Shown here in pieces: positions 11,108-22,527 of a stretch of 64,000 nt of DNA. Within the stretch, counting starts at the first letter, position 1. The number at the start of each line of letters is the position of its first letter. A model generated the notes under the pieces. That model made no database searches and was not told the DNA's origin. It saw only the letters and a program-made list of their open reading frames with translations. The DNA lies in contig JBAJFE010000042.1 of assembly GCA_037903355.1 (NCBI GenBank), positions 2,182,001 through 2,246,000 of the forward strand. The letters run 5' to 3'. The position numbers and the translations under genes are program-made. This stretch comes from Trichuris trichiura (Eukaryota > Nematoda > Enoplea > Trichinellida > Trichuridae).

Positions 11108-14100
11108 ATGGCTTCTTCGCGATTTGAGGAAGAATGCAGAAAGTACTTCGGATCCAGCTGCTTGTACGCAGTTTTAGGCCTAGAAAGAAGCAAAAATGTT
11201 ACTTCTACACAAGGTAAGCTTTTTGTTGTTCTTCATTTCTTCCGACAATCGCCAAGTTGAGCAGGGCCACTTTGCTTTGTAGCTTGGGTAGTCCTATGCT
11301 TCCTGTGTTCCTGAGATGGTACTCTCTGTATTTGCTTTATCGCCATCAATAATTTTAGATCAAGTTTAAAAACTAATTGTTGAGTTCGTACATTATTTTC
11401 ATCTTGCGAATTACGCCTTCTCATGAGATTGTGGTAGCATCCGAGTTCACTGTTTGGCGCTAAGTAGAATGAATTTTTATTGAGTAAACAGAGTCGCTGC
11501 TCGGAAAAGTTAGTGTGCAAACGGCTGTTTACATAGGCAGTGCCGCAGCTCATCCATGCATTAACCCTAGTAACTTTCTAAAGTACTGTAGTCGGATTTG
11601 GGTTCATCTCGAACTGTTGTTCACTATCCTCTTCTCAAGCAGCGACAAACAACAACGTCAACAGATGTAAAAGGACCTCCATTCATGCTGACCGTCAGGG
11701 AAGCAGATCTACGGTCTGTCGAATGCGTCTTGTTCGTAAACCAGTGTTGGTTCTGCGCATGCGCAGTTACGAGGCTGCAAACCTTTACTTGAGATTTCAG
11801 GGCTAATGTGATTTCTGTAAGCTTGTTTTGTTAACGCGATGTATGTTCTGAGCCAATGACAAGTCTTCAGAAGCTCGAAACTAAGGCGTCTGCTCTCCGG
11901 AAGAAATAAAAGTAAACGCGTCTCTATATCTGAGATAATGGAGGGTTGACTTTGGTTGCTGTTATGCATGGTAGCGATCGCACAATGATGTAATATAATA
12001 TTTTGAAAAATTCCAAAGTTATTCTACGGTTTTGCTTTGGGTACTTGTGTAATAAGGTTTACTGAATCGGTTCTGCACTGGGTGACTATGTAGATGAAAC
12101 AGACGCAGCTATTGCTAAGTTGTGAATTCATGCGCTCAAAATAAGCACTTCATTTTCTAATCAACTTAGCTCTTCATGTTCTTGTTTTCTGCCCCATGGT
12201 TACAAACACATCATCAAAATACCGACAGTCAAAATTCAGATAGCTCAGAAGTTCGATAGGTCGAAATCCTGACAGATCAAGTCAGATTGACTGCGATAAC
12301 CAAAACCGATGAAATCCCTAAGCTTGACGTAAGTCTAGTCGCAAGCAATTTTGCCAGAGTATTCCAGTCTATCAGAGTTTTGACCCCTTCCTGTTACAAG
12401 CATCCATATGTTTGATACTGGTTTTATCGCTGCCGTTTCATGATATTTTGTTGTTTAGTAAGGCGAGCTTATTACAATGCGGCAGTTGTGTTTCACCCGA
12501 ACAGATGCGAAGGTATCGGTAAATCAAAAGCAAGAGCGAAATTTCAATTAGTTAGCAGAGCCTTTGCCGTCCTTGGTAATGATGAGAAACGGGATATGTA
12601 CTTCAGAACAGGTGCTAACTTAGTGGTAACGTCGAATTTTTTTGTGCTGCATTTTAGTCCTTTTAAGGTAGAATAGACGAAAGTGACTTTTGCGAAGAAA
12701 AATCCTGGATTAAGCACTGGCGATATTATTACAAAGAAGCTAACGATTATATCCTCAAACCATTCGCTAGCATATACAGAGGTACGTATTTCTCCAATGA
12801 CTGTTCGCTTGCAACAGCCCATGGAAGCAGAAGTTTATGTTAAATGCTAAGTTTGTGTTTGTAACATTTCCTAAATGGTCTATTTTTTTAGTGTGGTTGC
12901 TTGTACAGCTTGTTTGCGTCACGCAGTTAACTTTTGTTCGGCCACGTTGTACATATATATATATATATATATATACGTGTATTTTTAAACCATTTAGGTT
13001 ATACATCCGAAAGTCTCCAGATTGAATGGTCAAAACATCGAAGTCTTTATACAGAAATTGAAAATACTGGGTACCGCGGACAACGAGGGCCGACTGTATA
13101 CATGTGTATATATATATATATATACAGTCGGTTAACTCGTCGCGAATTTTGAGCGTTACACCGCGTAAAACGAATTCCGCGTTGTATAGGATACCCTATG
13201 AAAGAGGCCAAATAGCCTGTATTCCAGCCGCGTATTTCATCCTATCCCCTTGAATTCCTTCCGCAACGGTTATCATACCTAGTGATCCTTCGAAACTTGG
13301 TATTACGGAATGTAGCTACAAGATAATGACATTAATGAGACTGCGCTTGTCCAGTGGCGCCAGCCATCAGAGTCCAAGCCATTACATACAAAAAAGGAGG
13401 AAAGTAGGATGATCTTTCTTTAAACGCCTTGGAATCACCTTGCTTCAATGAGCTAAGCGATGTACTGGTGCGCGGAATGGGTACAGAGCATGGGAAATAT
13501 AAAGTGCATAAGCCAACTTAAGCAGAAATAGTGAACATCACATGGAACACATCCACATAGAACAAAACGTCTACGGGCAGAAATGTTTGGCGCGTCAGGA
13601 ATCAGACAATTCACCCACTTTCTGTAGGTAGCTGCAGATCCCCTGGAGACCGGCCAGCCCTAGGGTTGCTTGAGCTTGTTGGTAGCGAAACTTCTTGCCT
13701 TAAAATGATAGGCTCCGCAGCTACCGGAGCTTTATTTAAAAACATTGTTATAGGGAGCTGTCTCTCCCTTTTCTTCGCTTCATCGAATAAATCCTGTAGC
13801 GGTTTCAACGAAGTCGTTATTCCTCGTGTAACGATGATGCCAAGTTCCATGGATGGATCATATTCAACAATCATATCCTTCAGGACCTGCGCTTGCCGAA
13901 AAATAGTGGCCAGCTTTTGCAGCGTCCAATCCGAGAGTGTTTGAGCTTCTGCATCTTCCATAACGTCGTCGTCACTGGCCGTAGGTTATTGCATCAGTTT
14001 TTTGAGTTCCTTGTTGGTGAACAGTTCTCCACAATCTTCTATGTGCTCTCTGATCTCGTCTTCTGTCATATCCTCACCTCCCAACTCCTTGGCAATATTC

Positions 14101-17100
14101 ACTATGCCCATGACCTCCTCATCGATGGCACCTAAGTCCTCGCATTCACTGACTGCGTCTCTTCACAAACGCTTCCAGCAACCACTGACTGTTCTAGGCT
14201 TTATCTTTTGTACTGCCTCCGCAATGAGGGTGATAGCGTCTGCAGTTGAGAAACGCTTCCACAGGCCGGTAAGATCGCAATCAGCATTAGCGTGGAGGGT
14301 ATCACGAAGCTTTCCAAATACGAGACGAGTATAAGTAGCCTTAATGCATTTTATGGCGCCCTGATCCAGTGGCTGTAGTAGTGATGTCGAGTTAGCGGGC
14401 AAAAATTTCATCTCGACGTTCTCATTAGCGAAGCAAAGAGATTGCGGTTGACCGGGGGCGTTATCAATTACGAGGAGGACCTTGAAAGCCATCCCCTTGC
14501 TTTCCAGGTACTTTTTTGCTTCAGGAAAGAAGCATTGGTTAAACCACTCCGTAAAAAAGATAACCGTCTTCCACGCTTTCTTGTTGTGCTGCCAGAAGAC
14601 CGGCAGGCAATCCTTGTTCTTGTTTCTGAGCGACCGAGGATTACGAGTCCGGTAGACAACGCCGGGCTTTATGATGTATCCTGCAGCGTTTCAAAAAAGC
14701 ACAAGAGTGAGTCGACTTTTTAGTGGCTTGAATCCCGGGGCTTGTTTCGCGCTCTTGTGGATGTACGCGCGCTTTGGCATTTGCTTCCAGAATAATGCCG
14801 TCTCGTCACAATTGAAGATTTGTTCTGGGAGATATCCCTTTTGGTCCACTATCTCTTTGAATTCCTCCGGGAATGTCGAGGCAGCTACGCAATCAGCCGA
14901 TGCCGCTTCTCCAGTGATCTTTAAGTTCTTGAGGTTGAAGCGCTTCACGTATTTGGCTAGCCATCCTTTGCTAGCAGTAAACCCTTTTCTCTCGTTCTCT
15001 GCAACCGAGCCAGAGAAGTGCTCATATAAGCTCAGCGCTTTCTCCCGAATAACTTTCCCGTCGACAGGGACATGCTTCCGCGACATGTCCTCTATCCAAA
15101 CGCTTAGCGCTTTCTCGGCCTTCACGAGGACTTTGTTGCGAACTACAGCAGCTCTTTTCGCCAGTGAAGGGTCGGGATGCACGCTTCTTCGAATCTCAGC
15201 TTCCTGCTGCTTTATCGTAGGAATGCTGGATTCATTCTTCCCGATCTTGCGGCCCACTTCGGCACATGACAATCCGCTTTTCAAAAGATCTAGGACTTTT
15301 ACTTTCTCATGAAGGGTAAGGACGCTACGTTGTCTCTTAGCCCTAGAGGAACCGCTCTGTTCACTTAGTTGCCTTCTGTCAGCCATCTTCCTATGCGACA
15401 CCAGTTAAACGACGCGAAGTTCAAACCTACCATGCTGGAGGGAAACTGATGTTTGCGCACAGCGAATAGGCTCGACAACGCGCACGAAGCAATAATGAGC
15501 AGTCAGAAAAATGACAAGGCCTCATTAGCATTGTGCACGGTTAGAGAGCACTGTGAGCAGAGAAAGTCTTTCGCGAACGCGCAGATGATCACGCTGCTGC
15601 ACAGGCATGCAACGACACTAGTGCAATTATAATGCCGGCCAGCGGTGCGCATGTCTCTGTGAAAAGATGACGTCACTATTTCACGCTGGACAAACCGCGT
15701 TGTATAGAATCCGCGGATAACGAGGGCCGACTGTACATACAGTAGAACCTCCATAAGTTGACCACCAAAGGGACCGGGAAAAACTGGTCAACATAGGAGG
15801 TGGTCAACATAAGAGGCTGTGGGTATATTATATTATTAACGTGCGGACCAACCAAGTGGTCAAAATTCGGTCAACTTAGGAGGTGGTCGACTTCGGAGGT
15901 TCTACTGTATATATATATATATATACACGCGTGTATATATATATATATATATATATACACGCGGCCCTCGTTATCCACGGATTCTATACAACGCGGTTCG
16001 TCCGGCGTGAAGTAGTGATGTCATCTTTTCACGAAAACATGCGCACCGTTGGCTATTTTTCGGCAAGCTCAGGTCCTGAAAGATATGATTGCTGGATACG
16101 ATCCATCCATGGAACGTGGCATCATGGTTACATGAGGAATAACAGCTTCGTTGAAGCCGCTACGAGGGCCGCCTGTATATATATTTCTACAAGACTTATT
16201 CGATCAAGCGAAGAAAAGGGAGAGACAGCTCCCTATAACAATGTTTTTAAAAAAAACTCCAGCAGCTGCAGAGACTAGCATTTTAAAGCGAGAAGCTTTG
16301 CTACCAACAAGTTCAAGAAACTTGTTGACTGCACGTTCTCCAGGAGATCTGCGCCCACCTACAGAAAGTGGATAAATTGATTCATGATGCCCCAAACGTT
16401 TCTGCCGTAGACGTGGATGTGTTCTGTGTGATTTTCACTATTTCTGCTTAAATGCACCTATCTATTTTATATTTCCCCTGCTCTGTACCCATTCCGCGCA
16501 ACAGTACATCGCTTAGCTCATTAAAACAAGGCGTTTCTCAGACGTTTAAAGAAAGAGCATCTTTCATCCCTTCTTGTATCTAACGGCCTAAACTCTGATG
16601 GCTAACCCCATCGGACAAGCGCAGTCTCATTAATGGCTTTATCTCGTGGCTAGATTCTGTAGTACCAAGCTTCGAAGGATCATTAGGTATGATAATCGTT
16701 CCTGAAGGAATTCAAGCGGACAGGACGAAATACGCAGCTAGAATATAAGATATTTGGCCTTTTTCATAAGGTATCCTATATAACGCGGTAAAATGCTCAA
16801 AATGTTGGACGAATTAACCGCGGATAACGAGGGCCGCCTGTGTATATATTTCTTCAAGACTTCGGCATCCACCATTTTTCTCTCTGGCGCGCTCAAACAA
16901 TTTAAGGTTTTATAATTCGCGGCTTGCGTAAGAAAGAGAAGAGGTTCCGTTTCCGCGTATGTGAACGGAACTATTCATTAATAATAATAATAATAATAAA
17001 TCTCATTTATAGATTTATAATGTTTCGATATCTTTTTATGACGCGAGCTACTATCCTCTTTGGTCATGTAACCTTTGCCTATAGCATAGTGCAATTCTTT

Positions 17101-20100
17101 GCTACTAGAAGGTGAAAAGCTAGTAGCACTGTATGCTTCCAAACCGATGATTAACTGAAGTGCTGGTGCACACTAAATTTTCAAGTAAATAGCTGCGGAT
17201 TACGACGAGTCTCGTTCAAAGCAAGCTGTGAGATAGTGTAACGGTGTCTGCAACTGGACTGTCCCCGTGGTGGGTTCAATTTAGGATGTTATGACAGTCT
17301 ATAAATCAAGCTTCCTGTCCTGATGTCCAAGTTCGATAGCGGAACCTTCCCAGGAGGAACTTCGCTGAGCAGCCATTGTGGAAAAGCATCAGTTCAACGC
17401 CTGCCTATATGGAAGGATCATCCTGGTTCAGTGAATTGGTCAGCTTAGGAGGGGGCTGCTTTAGAGAACGGGCTACCTAGAGAACGCATCGTTTCAACAT
17501 AGCTGTCGAATCATAATGTGCTTGAACTGTGGAACCCTACTAATCCTGACGCGTCGGGGCGGAGGGTAGTTTCGATTACGGAAAAATCCGGTTTATCGAA
17601 GAGGCTTACAGTAGGTCACAGAAAAGCAGGTAGTGCAATTTTAGATGTAGGTTCCTAGCGTCTACAGCGTGATTTCAGTCCCTGCAAGCGGAGAGTTAGC
17701 TTACAAGGGCGGCGATATCCGTCTGATCAAGGAAAACGTCAGAACAGCGTTATATGAGAAAAGATTGCAGTTTTACACAGCTGAAAAACACCAGGTCTTT
17801 GATTCACATTGGTGTTTATTTGGGGAAACCTCGGTCTCGAAATGCTTTGCTGCAATCAACTTGTTTGGTCGAGATTGGCTCGGCAGATTCGTGGTTGGTC
17901 TGCGCCCATGCTAACGTACACTGACTGGTTGTCTGCTGCTTTTATAGCCGTTGCCGTCAAGTGACTGTCCGTTTCGCACAGGCAGCCCAATCATCTTGAA
18001 TGTATACGGTGGTTCTATTGCTCTATTCCACGAGTCCGGATTAGAAAAAAGTTCGGCTTATGGAGGTTTCACTGTAAATTGGAAACGGCAGATTCTGTTC
18101 TGTCCAAACAATCAACACTTTCTTAGTGTCCATCGTATTCTTTGCGCTATTGTGCTGTTGTCGAGTAAAGAAGATATGATTTGTCGAGCATCGCGTCTGC
18201 TTCGCTCATTCCGGGCAGATCTTGATTGGTAAGCAATCCACCCGTTCAGCTGGTCCGTTTTCCGCGATTACAGAATTATTGAAGAACGTAAGCGGCTCTT
18301 GGGTCCTTGTCGGAAACTGCCTTGGAGCAGTATCAAACTGAAGTGAAAATCTGAGTAATGGTTACGAAACGAAGGGGCAGTGATGCTGATAGTGATGGTA
18401 AACCTAAAAGAAGTGGCGACGTGCTTTCTATAAGGGAGAAGGTGAAAGTTCTTTATTTGGTGGACAAGGAAATTAAGTCATATACAGCGGTCGTTCAGAT
18501 TTGTGGAAAAAATGAATGCTCAATTCAAGAGAAGAACTATGGCAAAATTCGCAGTAGTTTGAATGCTTCGCTGCAAGCAGCAAAGGTAACTTCCACATCG
18601 CACGACAAAGTATTAGTGAAAGTAGAAAAGACGTTTAATTGCTGAGTCGAAAATGTGAACAGGAAATGCATACCAATCGATGGACAAGCGCTTAGACGAA
18701 AAGCGTTTGACTTGAATGTGCGTATGCGTAAAAAGCGAATCTACAACAAGCAGTGAATGGTTTTACAGCTTGAAAAGCTTAAATCTAAGAATTATAAAGG
18801 TTGCAGGCGAATCTACTACAGCAGATTATGCTGCTGCTTCCAGGTTTCCGGCTGAGTTGAAGAAGATCATTGCCGACAAGAGTTAACATCTGAAACAAGC
18901 TTTTAGTTATGATGAGGCAGCGTTCCTTTGGAAAACAAAAGCTCAATAAAACCTATGTTTATAAATGTGCAAAGCGAGAATCAGGTCGTAAAGCTTTCAA
19001 AAGCACGATCGCTCTGGTATTAAGTGGCAGCGCGGCTGGACATGTGATAAAGCCTGAAGTGAATTTATCATGCGAAGAACGTCCCGGACATCAAGAACAA
19101 GAATAAAAAACACACCTATCCGTATTCTGGCAACACTACTATAATTTGTGAATTACTGCACTATTATTCATCGAATGGTTCCACCAGTGATACAACCCAG
19201 AGGCGAAAAAATAGTTGTAGGGACATGGATTACCATTCGAAATTTTATTAGTGGTAAACAGCACTCCTAGTCACCCAGATTCCGTCGTACACTAAAAGGG
19301 AAATGTCCAGATTGTATTTCTGCCAGCTGATAAGACTTCCTTGTTTACAGCCCCTTGAGCAAGAAGGCATTCACTTTTTCAAGGCGACAAACACTAGATT
19401 AGTGTTCGGTATGATTCGAGCTGCTATGGTTGGCAATTCAGACTAGTGCATTTTGGTCTGTTGGAAATCTTTTTCCGTTGCAGCCACGATGACGCCTACG
19501 AAGCTCTCGATGGTTGAGGACAGAGGTAAAGAAAACCAACCGGAACTGGCGAGCTGGACACAGGAGATGCGTAGTGAAATTATCTGCCTCCAACAGACTG
19601 CCAAAGAAAAAACCGTGGATTTGTGATGGAAAGCAGTACAAATGTGACGGGTTTAATAACTGATGCGAAGCGCCCTCTATGTATCGTTCAAAAAATTGAA
19701 GTAGCAAACAGGAACAGCTGCCAATTACGAAGTTTTTTAAGCAGACCGAAAAAAATATACGTGCTATAAACGATTCTCAACCATCAACTCATTTGCGGTT
19801 GATGTCACGCAGAAATCGTTAGGTTCGCGTACTTTGCCCGTATCTTCACGGAGGAGATGGTTCTGAAAACTCGGTTGTCATTTCATCAGAGTCAGAAACT
19901 TCGGAGTAGTCCATCGTATTGTTACAGCATTTGAGATAAAAAGCTCTTTGACAATGTATCTTTCGTAACCTATGTTGTTTCAAAGATCGATGCTTGTTTT
20001 TGGATGGGCACCTTAACTGTTTGCCTGAAATACAATTGAAAGCCTGAATTTCACTCCATCAACCCTCATGTCGCTCTTGCATCCGCGAACGTTGTTTTAT

Positions 20101-22527
20101 CAATGTGTTAGCTGTTAATGTTATGAAAGCTTCCAGTTCAGTAGGCAAATGAAGTCATTCTTGCATGATACTGCTAGCAGTTTCTGGCATACAGGATTTA
20201 CAGTAAGGTCGTTTGCATTTTTTTAATCATTAATTAACTGTTTCAGCAGAGCGAAAGTTTAAAAGCTGTACTACATTAGCAGTGCAAGTAGGCTAAGAAA
20301 AGTTTATTCGAAAGTGGACTTCAAAGTTAATATCAACAAAAGCAGACTTACGTTTATACGAAGCTTGTGAATGCTGATCTCATGGTCACGCTGCGTCTCT
20401 ATTCATAAAACGTTCACTATTATCCGCGGTGACCGCTGAGACCTACCTCCCGCGGATAGGGGTTCTTATTGTATGTGTATTTTTGTAAGCTGCTGAAGAC
20501 GTCGGTTTTCATTACCATATTCACTCAATAGTAATAAAAAGCTAATAAACGATCCGTTATTATATTTTTCAAAGGGCGAAAATTATTTTTATATGGATTG
20601 CTCTTATCAGTAGAACCACTTGATGCTCCATACCACCTGACGTCCCTTCACAACTTATGGGTACCTATGTGATGGAGTAAAATTTTCACAATCCTCAACG
20701 CTGAAAGCAGAACAGTGCGATCGCCAAAGTCAAGAAATAATTGTTCTCTGGTGTTTCTCTAATAAGTGTCCATCCATCCGCTGGTAGGCATCTGTTTGAT
20801 TTATTTAGAGACCCAAAAATCGGGCAATACGAAGCCCTAGGAAGACTCAGTATGAAAAAAGAGAAGTAAAACATATTCCTGATGTGCAGAGCTTTCAACT
20901 TCAACTTATGCAAGTCTCTGCGAAACTAGCATGTATCTCGCATTTTTGGAATTAGGGAGACTTACTTGCAGGTGTTCGCGCTCATTCCGTCATTCTTGAT
21001 TTGTTCCCGCAAAATCTGTATATTAGTCATTTTTTCATTATTAAGGCTTTTCGAAAGTTGAAGTAAAGATATGTTTCGCGAAGATCTCGTTCTTGTGCTA
21101 GTTTACGCATGTACACATAATAATGTTGCTTTCTTAAAGCGACTAAGAAAGGGACCGCTTTATCTTTGGGATAGGCAAAGATTGATGAACTTCGTCCTTT
21201 TAAGTCTTCCGTGTTATGTGCAAATTGTCCCATATTGTAAGTAGTCGTTCGAATCGAACATTTTTTTTAGCTAGGCTTAGTTTACCTGCAGTTAAGAAGC
21301 TCACATTTTACCCACTTCTTAAGGTTCGAACGAAGAAACGCAAGACGTAAAGAAAGCGTATGTGAAATACAAAGGCGACATGGACTGTATAATGGAGTCC
21401 CTCATCATGTCCGAAATTGAAGACGAACCAAGATACCGTAGAATCATTGATAGACTGATTGAGGCGGGCGAAGTCGAGTTGTATGACGATTATGCAAATG
21501 AACCTGCAGAGAAGGCAAAATCTCGACGCGAAAGGGTGAGTAGATGTCGACGTTTAATTTTCGCGGGTCATTTTAACTTTGGTTAAAGTGGATGCGTGAA
21601 AGTAAGGAACTTCAAAAGCGATGCGCTGTGAGCAATACGGGAACAAACTTTCCCTCCTTGCCGGAGCTTTTTAATGCCCAAAAACGCGAGTGCAATACCG
21701 AAATCTTCAGCCTTCTGTTGGAGAAATACCGAAAGACTGAACAACAGGAAGAAGTATCTGAACGGCCAACAAGTTCGAAGGCGGCATGGAAAATTGAAGA
21801 TCAGCCTAAGTTGGTCAAACAGCAAAGCGAGAAACGAGTGAAACTTGGGGCTCCTGAGGCAAAAACAAACATGAAAAAAGGGTGGCCACATAAAGTTTCA
21901 AAGGAAAAAGAAGGAAGAAGAGCTGAAGAAAAAGATGAAGAGAAGAATTACGCTGGAAATGTCATGAGGACAAGATATCGTGAAAGATTAGCCCAAAAGT
22001 TATTAGAAGAACAGCAAAGCCCCCAACTTCGAAGTAAAGAGAAAGTGAGCGCCAGAAGCAATGTTGTCAACGGTATTGGCGAACGTACACAACGGAAACG
22101 AGGAAGAAGCAGCAATAAACGTCGCAAGAAAAGTGAACATAAGAGAGATGTCCCGACCAATCAGCAAACAAAATCCAAAGCAGTGGGAAGAGGTAGAAAA
22201 ACAGTTCAAAAACGCAGAGGAAAGGAGAAAAAAGAAAGCATTGATAAACAGCAATCCACCAGAAAGGCAGAGCTGCAAGATAGGAAGTATGGAAACTCAA
22301 ACGGAGGAAAAAACATGAAGCTGGCGAATAGCAAGAAGAGAAGAATAAAGAACGCAAAAACGTCTTTAACGACTCGTAAGGAAAGGGGCAAATCAATGCG
22401 TGCAACAGACGAAGATGCGAATGACAAGTCAAAGCATTCCGGCAAGTTCGAAAAGGCAGAAGGAAGCAAACCGAGCAAAAGTTCACGTCGAAGTAAGCGC
22501 AAAAGGCGTTGGTTTCGCTCGCGATAG
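11108..22527 (+). CDS. DNAJC9-like J-domain protein with HPN motif and long basic tail, five exons
   Basis: Exons are 11108-11213, 12459-12611, 12668-12781, 21324-21535 and 21589-22527; all phases match and give 507 aa. The order follows human DNAJC9, a nuclear J protein that chaperones histones H3-H4 with HSP70. The J domain is about residues 13-72, then WIKHWRYYYKEANDYI, then the DNAJC9-specific VKYKGDMDCIMESL and RRIIDRLIEAGEVELYDDY. The J loop, usually His-Pro-Asp, reads HPN at residues 48-50 (codons CAC CCG AAC). The last exon encodes a Lys/Arg/Glu-rich tail of about 300 residues; human DNAJC9 has only 260 aa in total. Introns 2 and 4 are 56 and 53 bp, while intron 3 is 8.5 kb and full of transposons. 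Three acceptors end in AAG. Family assignment is strong, and HSP70 stimulation is doubtful. Confidence 0.9.
12950..12976. repeat. (TA)n microsatellite
   Basis: About 24 bases of alternating AT are bounded by acgt. It lies in DNAJC9 intron 3 next to a solo Tigger terminus. Confidence 0.9.
13074..13097. mobile_element. Solo Tigger-type terminal repeat
   Basis: The string CGCGGACAACGAGGGCCGACTG followed by TA is almost identical to the right end of the Tigger element ending at 15733. No second end is clear to its left, so it is probably the remnant of another copy. Confidence 0.6.
13125..15733 (-). mobile_element. Tigger (pogo superfamily) DNA transposon, nearly full length
   Basis: A 2.6-kb element starts CAGTCGG (13125) and ends CCGACTG (15733), with TA on both sides as expected for Tc1/mariner/pogo insertion. 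The terminal inverted repeats share the pattern of a CGCGG/AACGAGGGCCGACTG end and an inner block with CGCGTTGTATAG. The right end is better preserved than the left. The element carries a minus-strand transposase (separate entry). It sits inside DNAJC9 intron 3. Confidence 0.85.
13611..15401 (-). pseudogene. Tigger transposase, broken by one frameshift and two in-frame stops
   Basis: The N-terminal part (15401-14691) has a CENP-B/psq-type helix-turn-helix region (LHEKVKVLDLLKSGLSCAEV, GKNESSIPTI) and the second CENP-B helix block (FTASKGWLAKYVKRFNLKN). The DDE catalytic core begins at FNCDETALFW. The frame breaks in a run of T near 14691. It resumes to include LLVIDNAPGQ (second catalytic Asp), MKFLPANSTSLLQPLDQGAI and the C-terminal region. 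A TGA at 14163-14165 replaces an expected Trp codon, and a TAA at 13986-13988 interrupts the tail (KKRERQLPITMFLNK). The copy is therefore relatively young but inactive. Confidence 0.88.
15740..15907. mobile_element. 168-bp MITE with long terminal inverted repeats
   Basis: The element starts CAGTAGAACCTCC and ends GGAGGTTCTACTG, flanked by TA on both sides. Inside, GGTCAACATAGGAGGTGGTC-like words recur in both orientations. It has no coding capacity. Similar terminal words (GAAGTTGACCACC, GGTCAACATA) recur at about 51318-51390 beside a pogo-type transposase relict, so the MITE probably derives from that family rather than from the neighbouring Tigger. Confidence 0.85.
15908..15957. repeat. 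(TA)n microsatellite with central ACACGCGTGT
   Basis: Two AT runs flank the palindrome ACACGCGTGT and fill the gap between the MITE and the next Tigger derivative. Such tracts mark the TA-rich insertion sites of these elements. Confidence 0.85.
15958..16840 (+). mobile_element. Internally deleted Tigger copy, inverted relative to its neighbour
   Basis: The left end CGCGGCCCTCGTTATCC and right end CGCGGATAACGAGGGCCGCCTG match the neighbouring Tigger termini. The interior keeps about 110 bp of the 5' part and then the transposase C-terminal coding end on the plus strand (KKRERQLPITMFLKKTPAAA, about 16205-16375). The catalytic core is missing, so this is a non-autonomous deletion derivative. 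Its 3' half is the reverse complement of 13131-13650. Confidence 0.82.
17669..18232 (+). other. Two adjacent open frames of unknown nature in DNAJC9 intron 3
   Basis: Open frames at 17669-17914 and 17951-18232 lie in tandem. They could be joined across a roughly 50-bp gap that contains GCTAAC and ends TTTTATAG, like a short intron. The first carries INLFGRDWLGRFV, loosely like the protease-RT junction of LTR retrotransposons; the second shows no match I recognise. A retroelement relict or a nested gene are both possible. Confidence 0.25.
18358..19760 (+). pseudogene. Old Tigger1-like transposase relict
   Basis: From ATG 18358 the frame reads KPKRSGDVLSIREKVKVLYL, SYTAVVQICGKNECSI and DKVLVKVEKTF, strikingly like Tigger1-type transposases, then stops at 18643. 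Further family words follow in shifting frames: NRKCIPIDGQALRRKAF, FPAELKKIIADK and KSTIALVLSGSAAGHVIKPE. Many stops and indels are present. A degenerate terminus with CCGCGGATAGGGGTTCTTATTGTA near 20450-20475 may be its right end. It is a different and older family than the copies at 13-17 kb. Confidence 0.75.

Noticed and set aside
14671..15312. 213-codon plus-strand open frame
   Set aside because: It is antisense to the Tigger transposase and has no domain of its own.
21948..22502. Long Leu/Phe/Ser-rich minus-strand open frames
   Set aside because: They are antisense shadows of the Lys/Arg-rich last exon of the DNAJC9-like gene.
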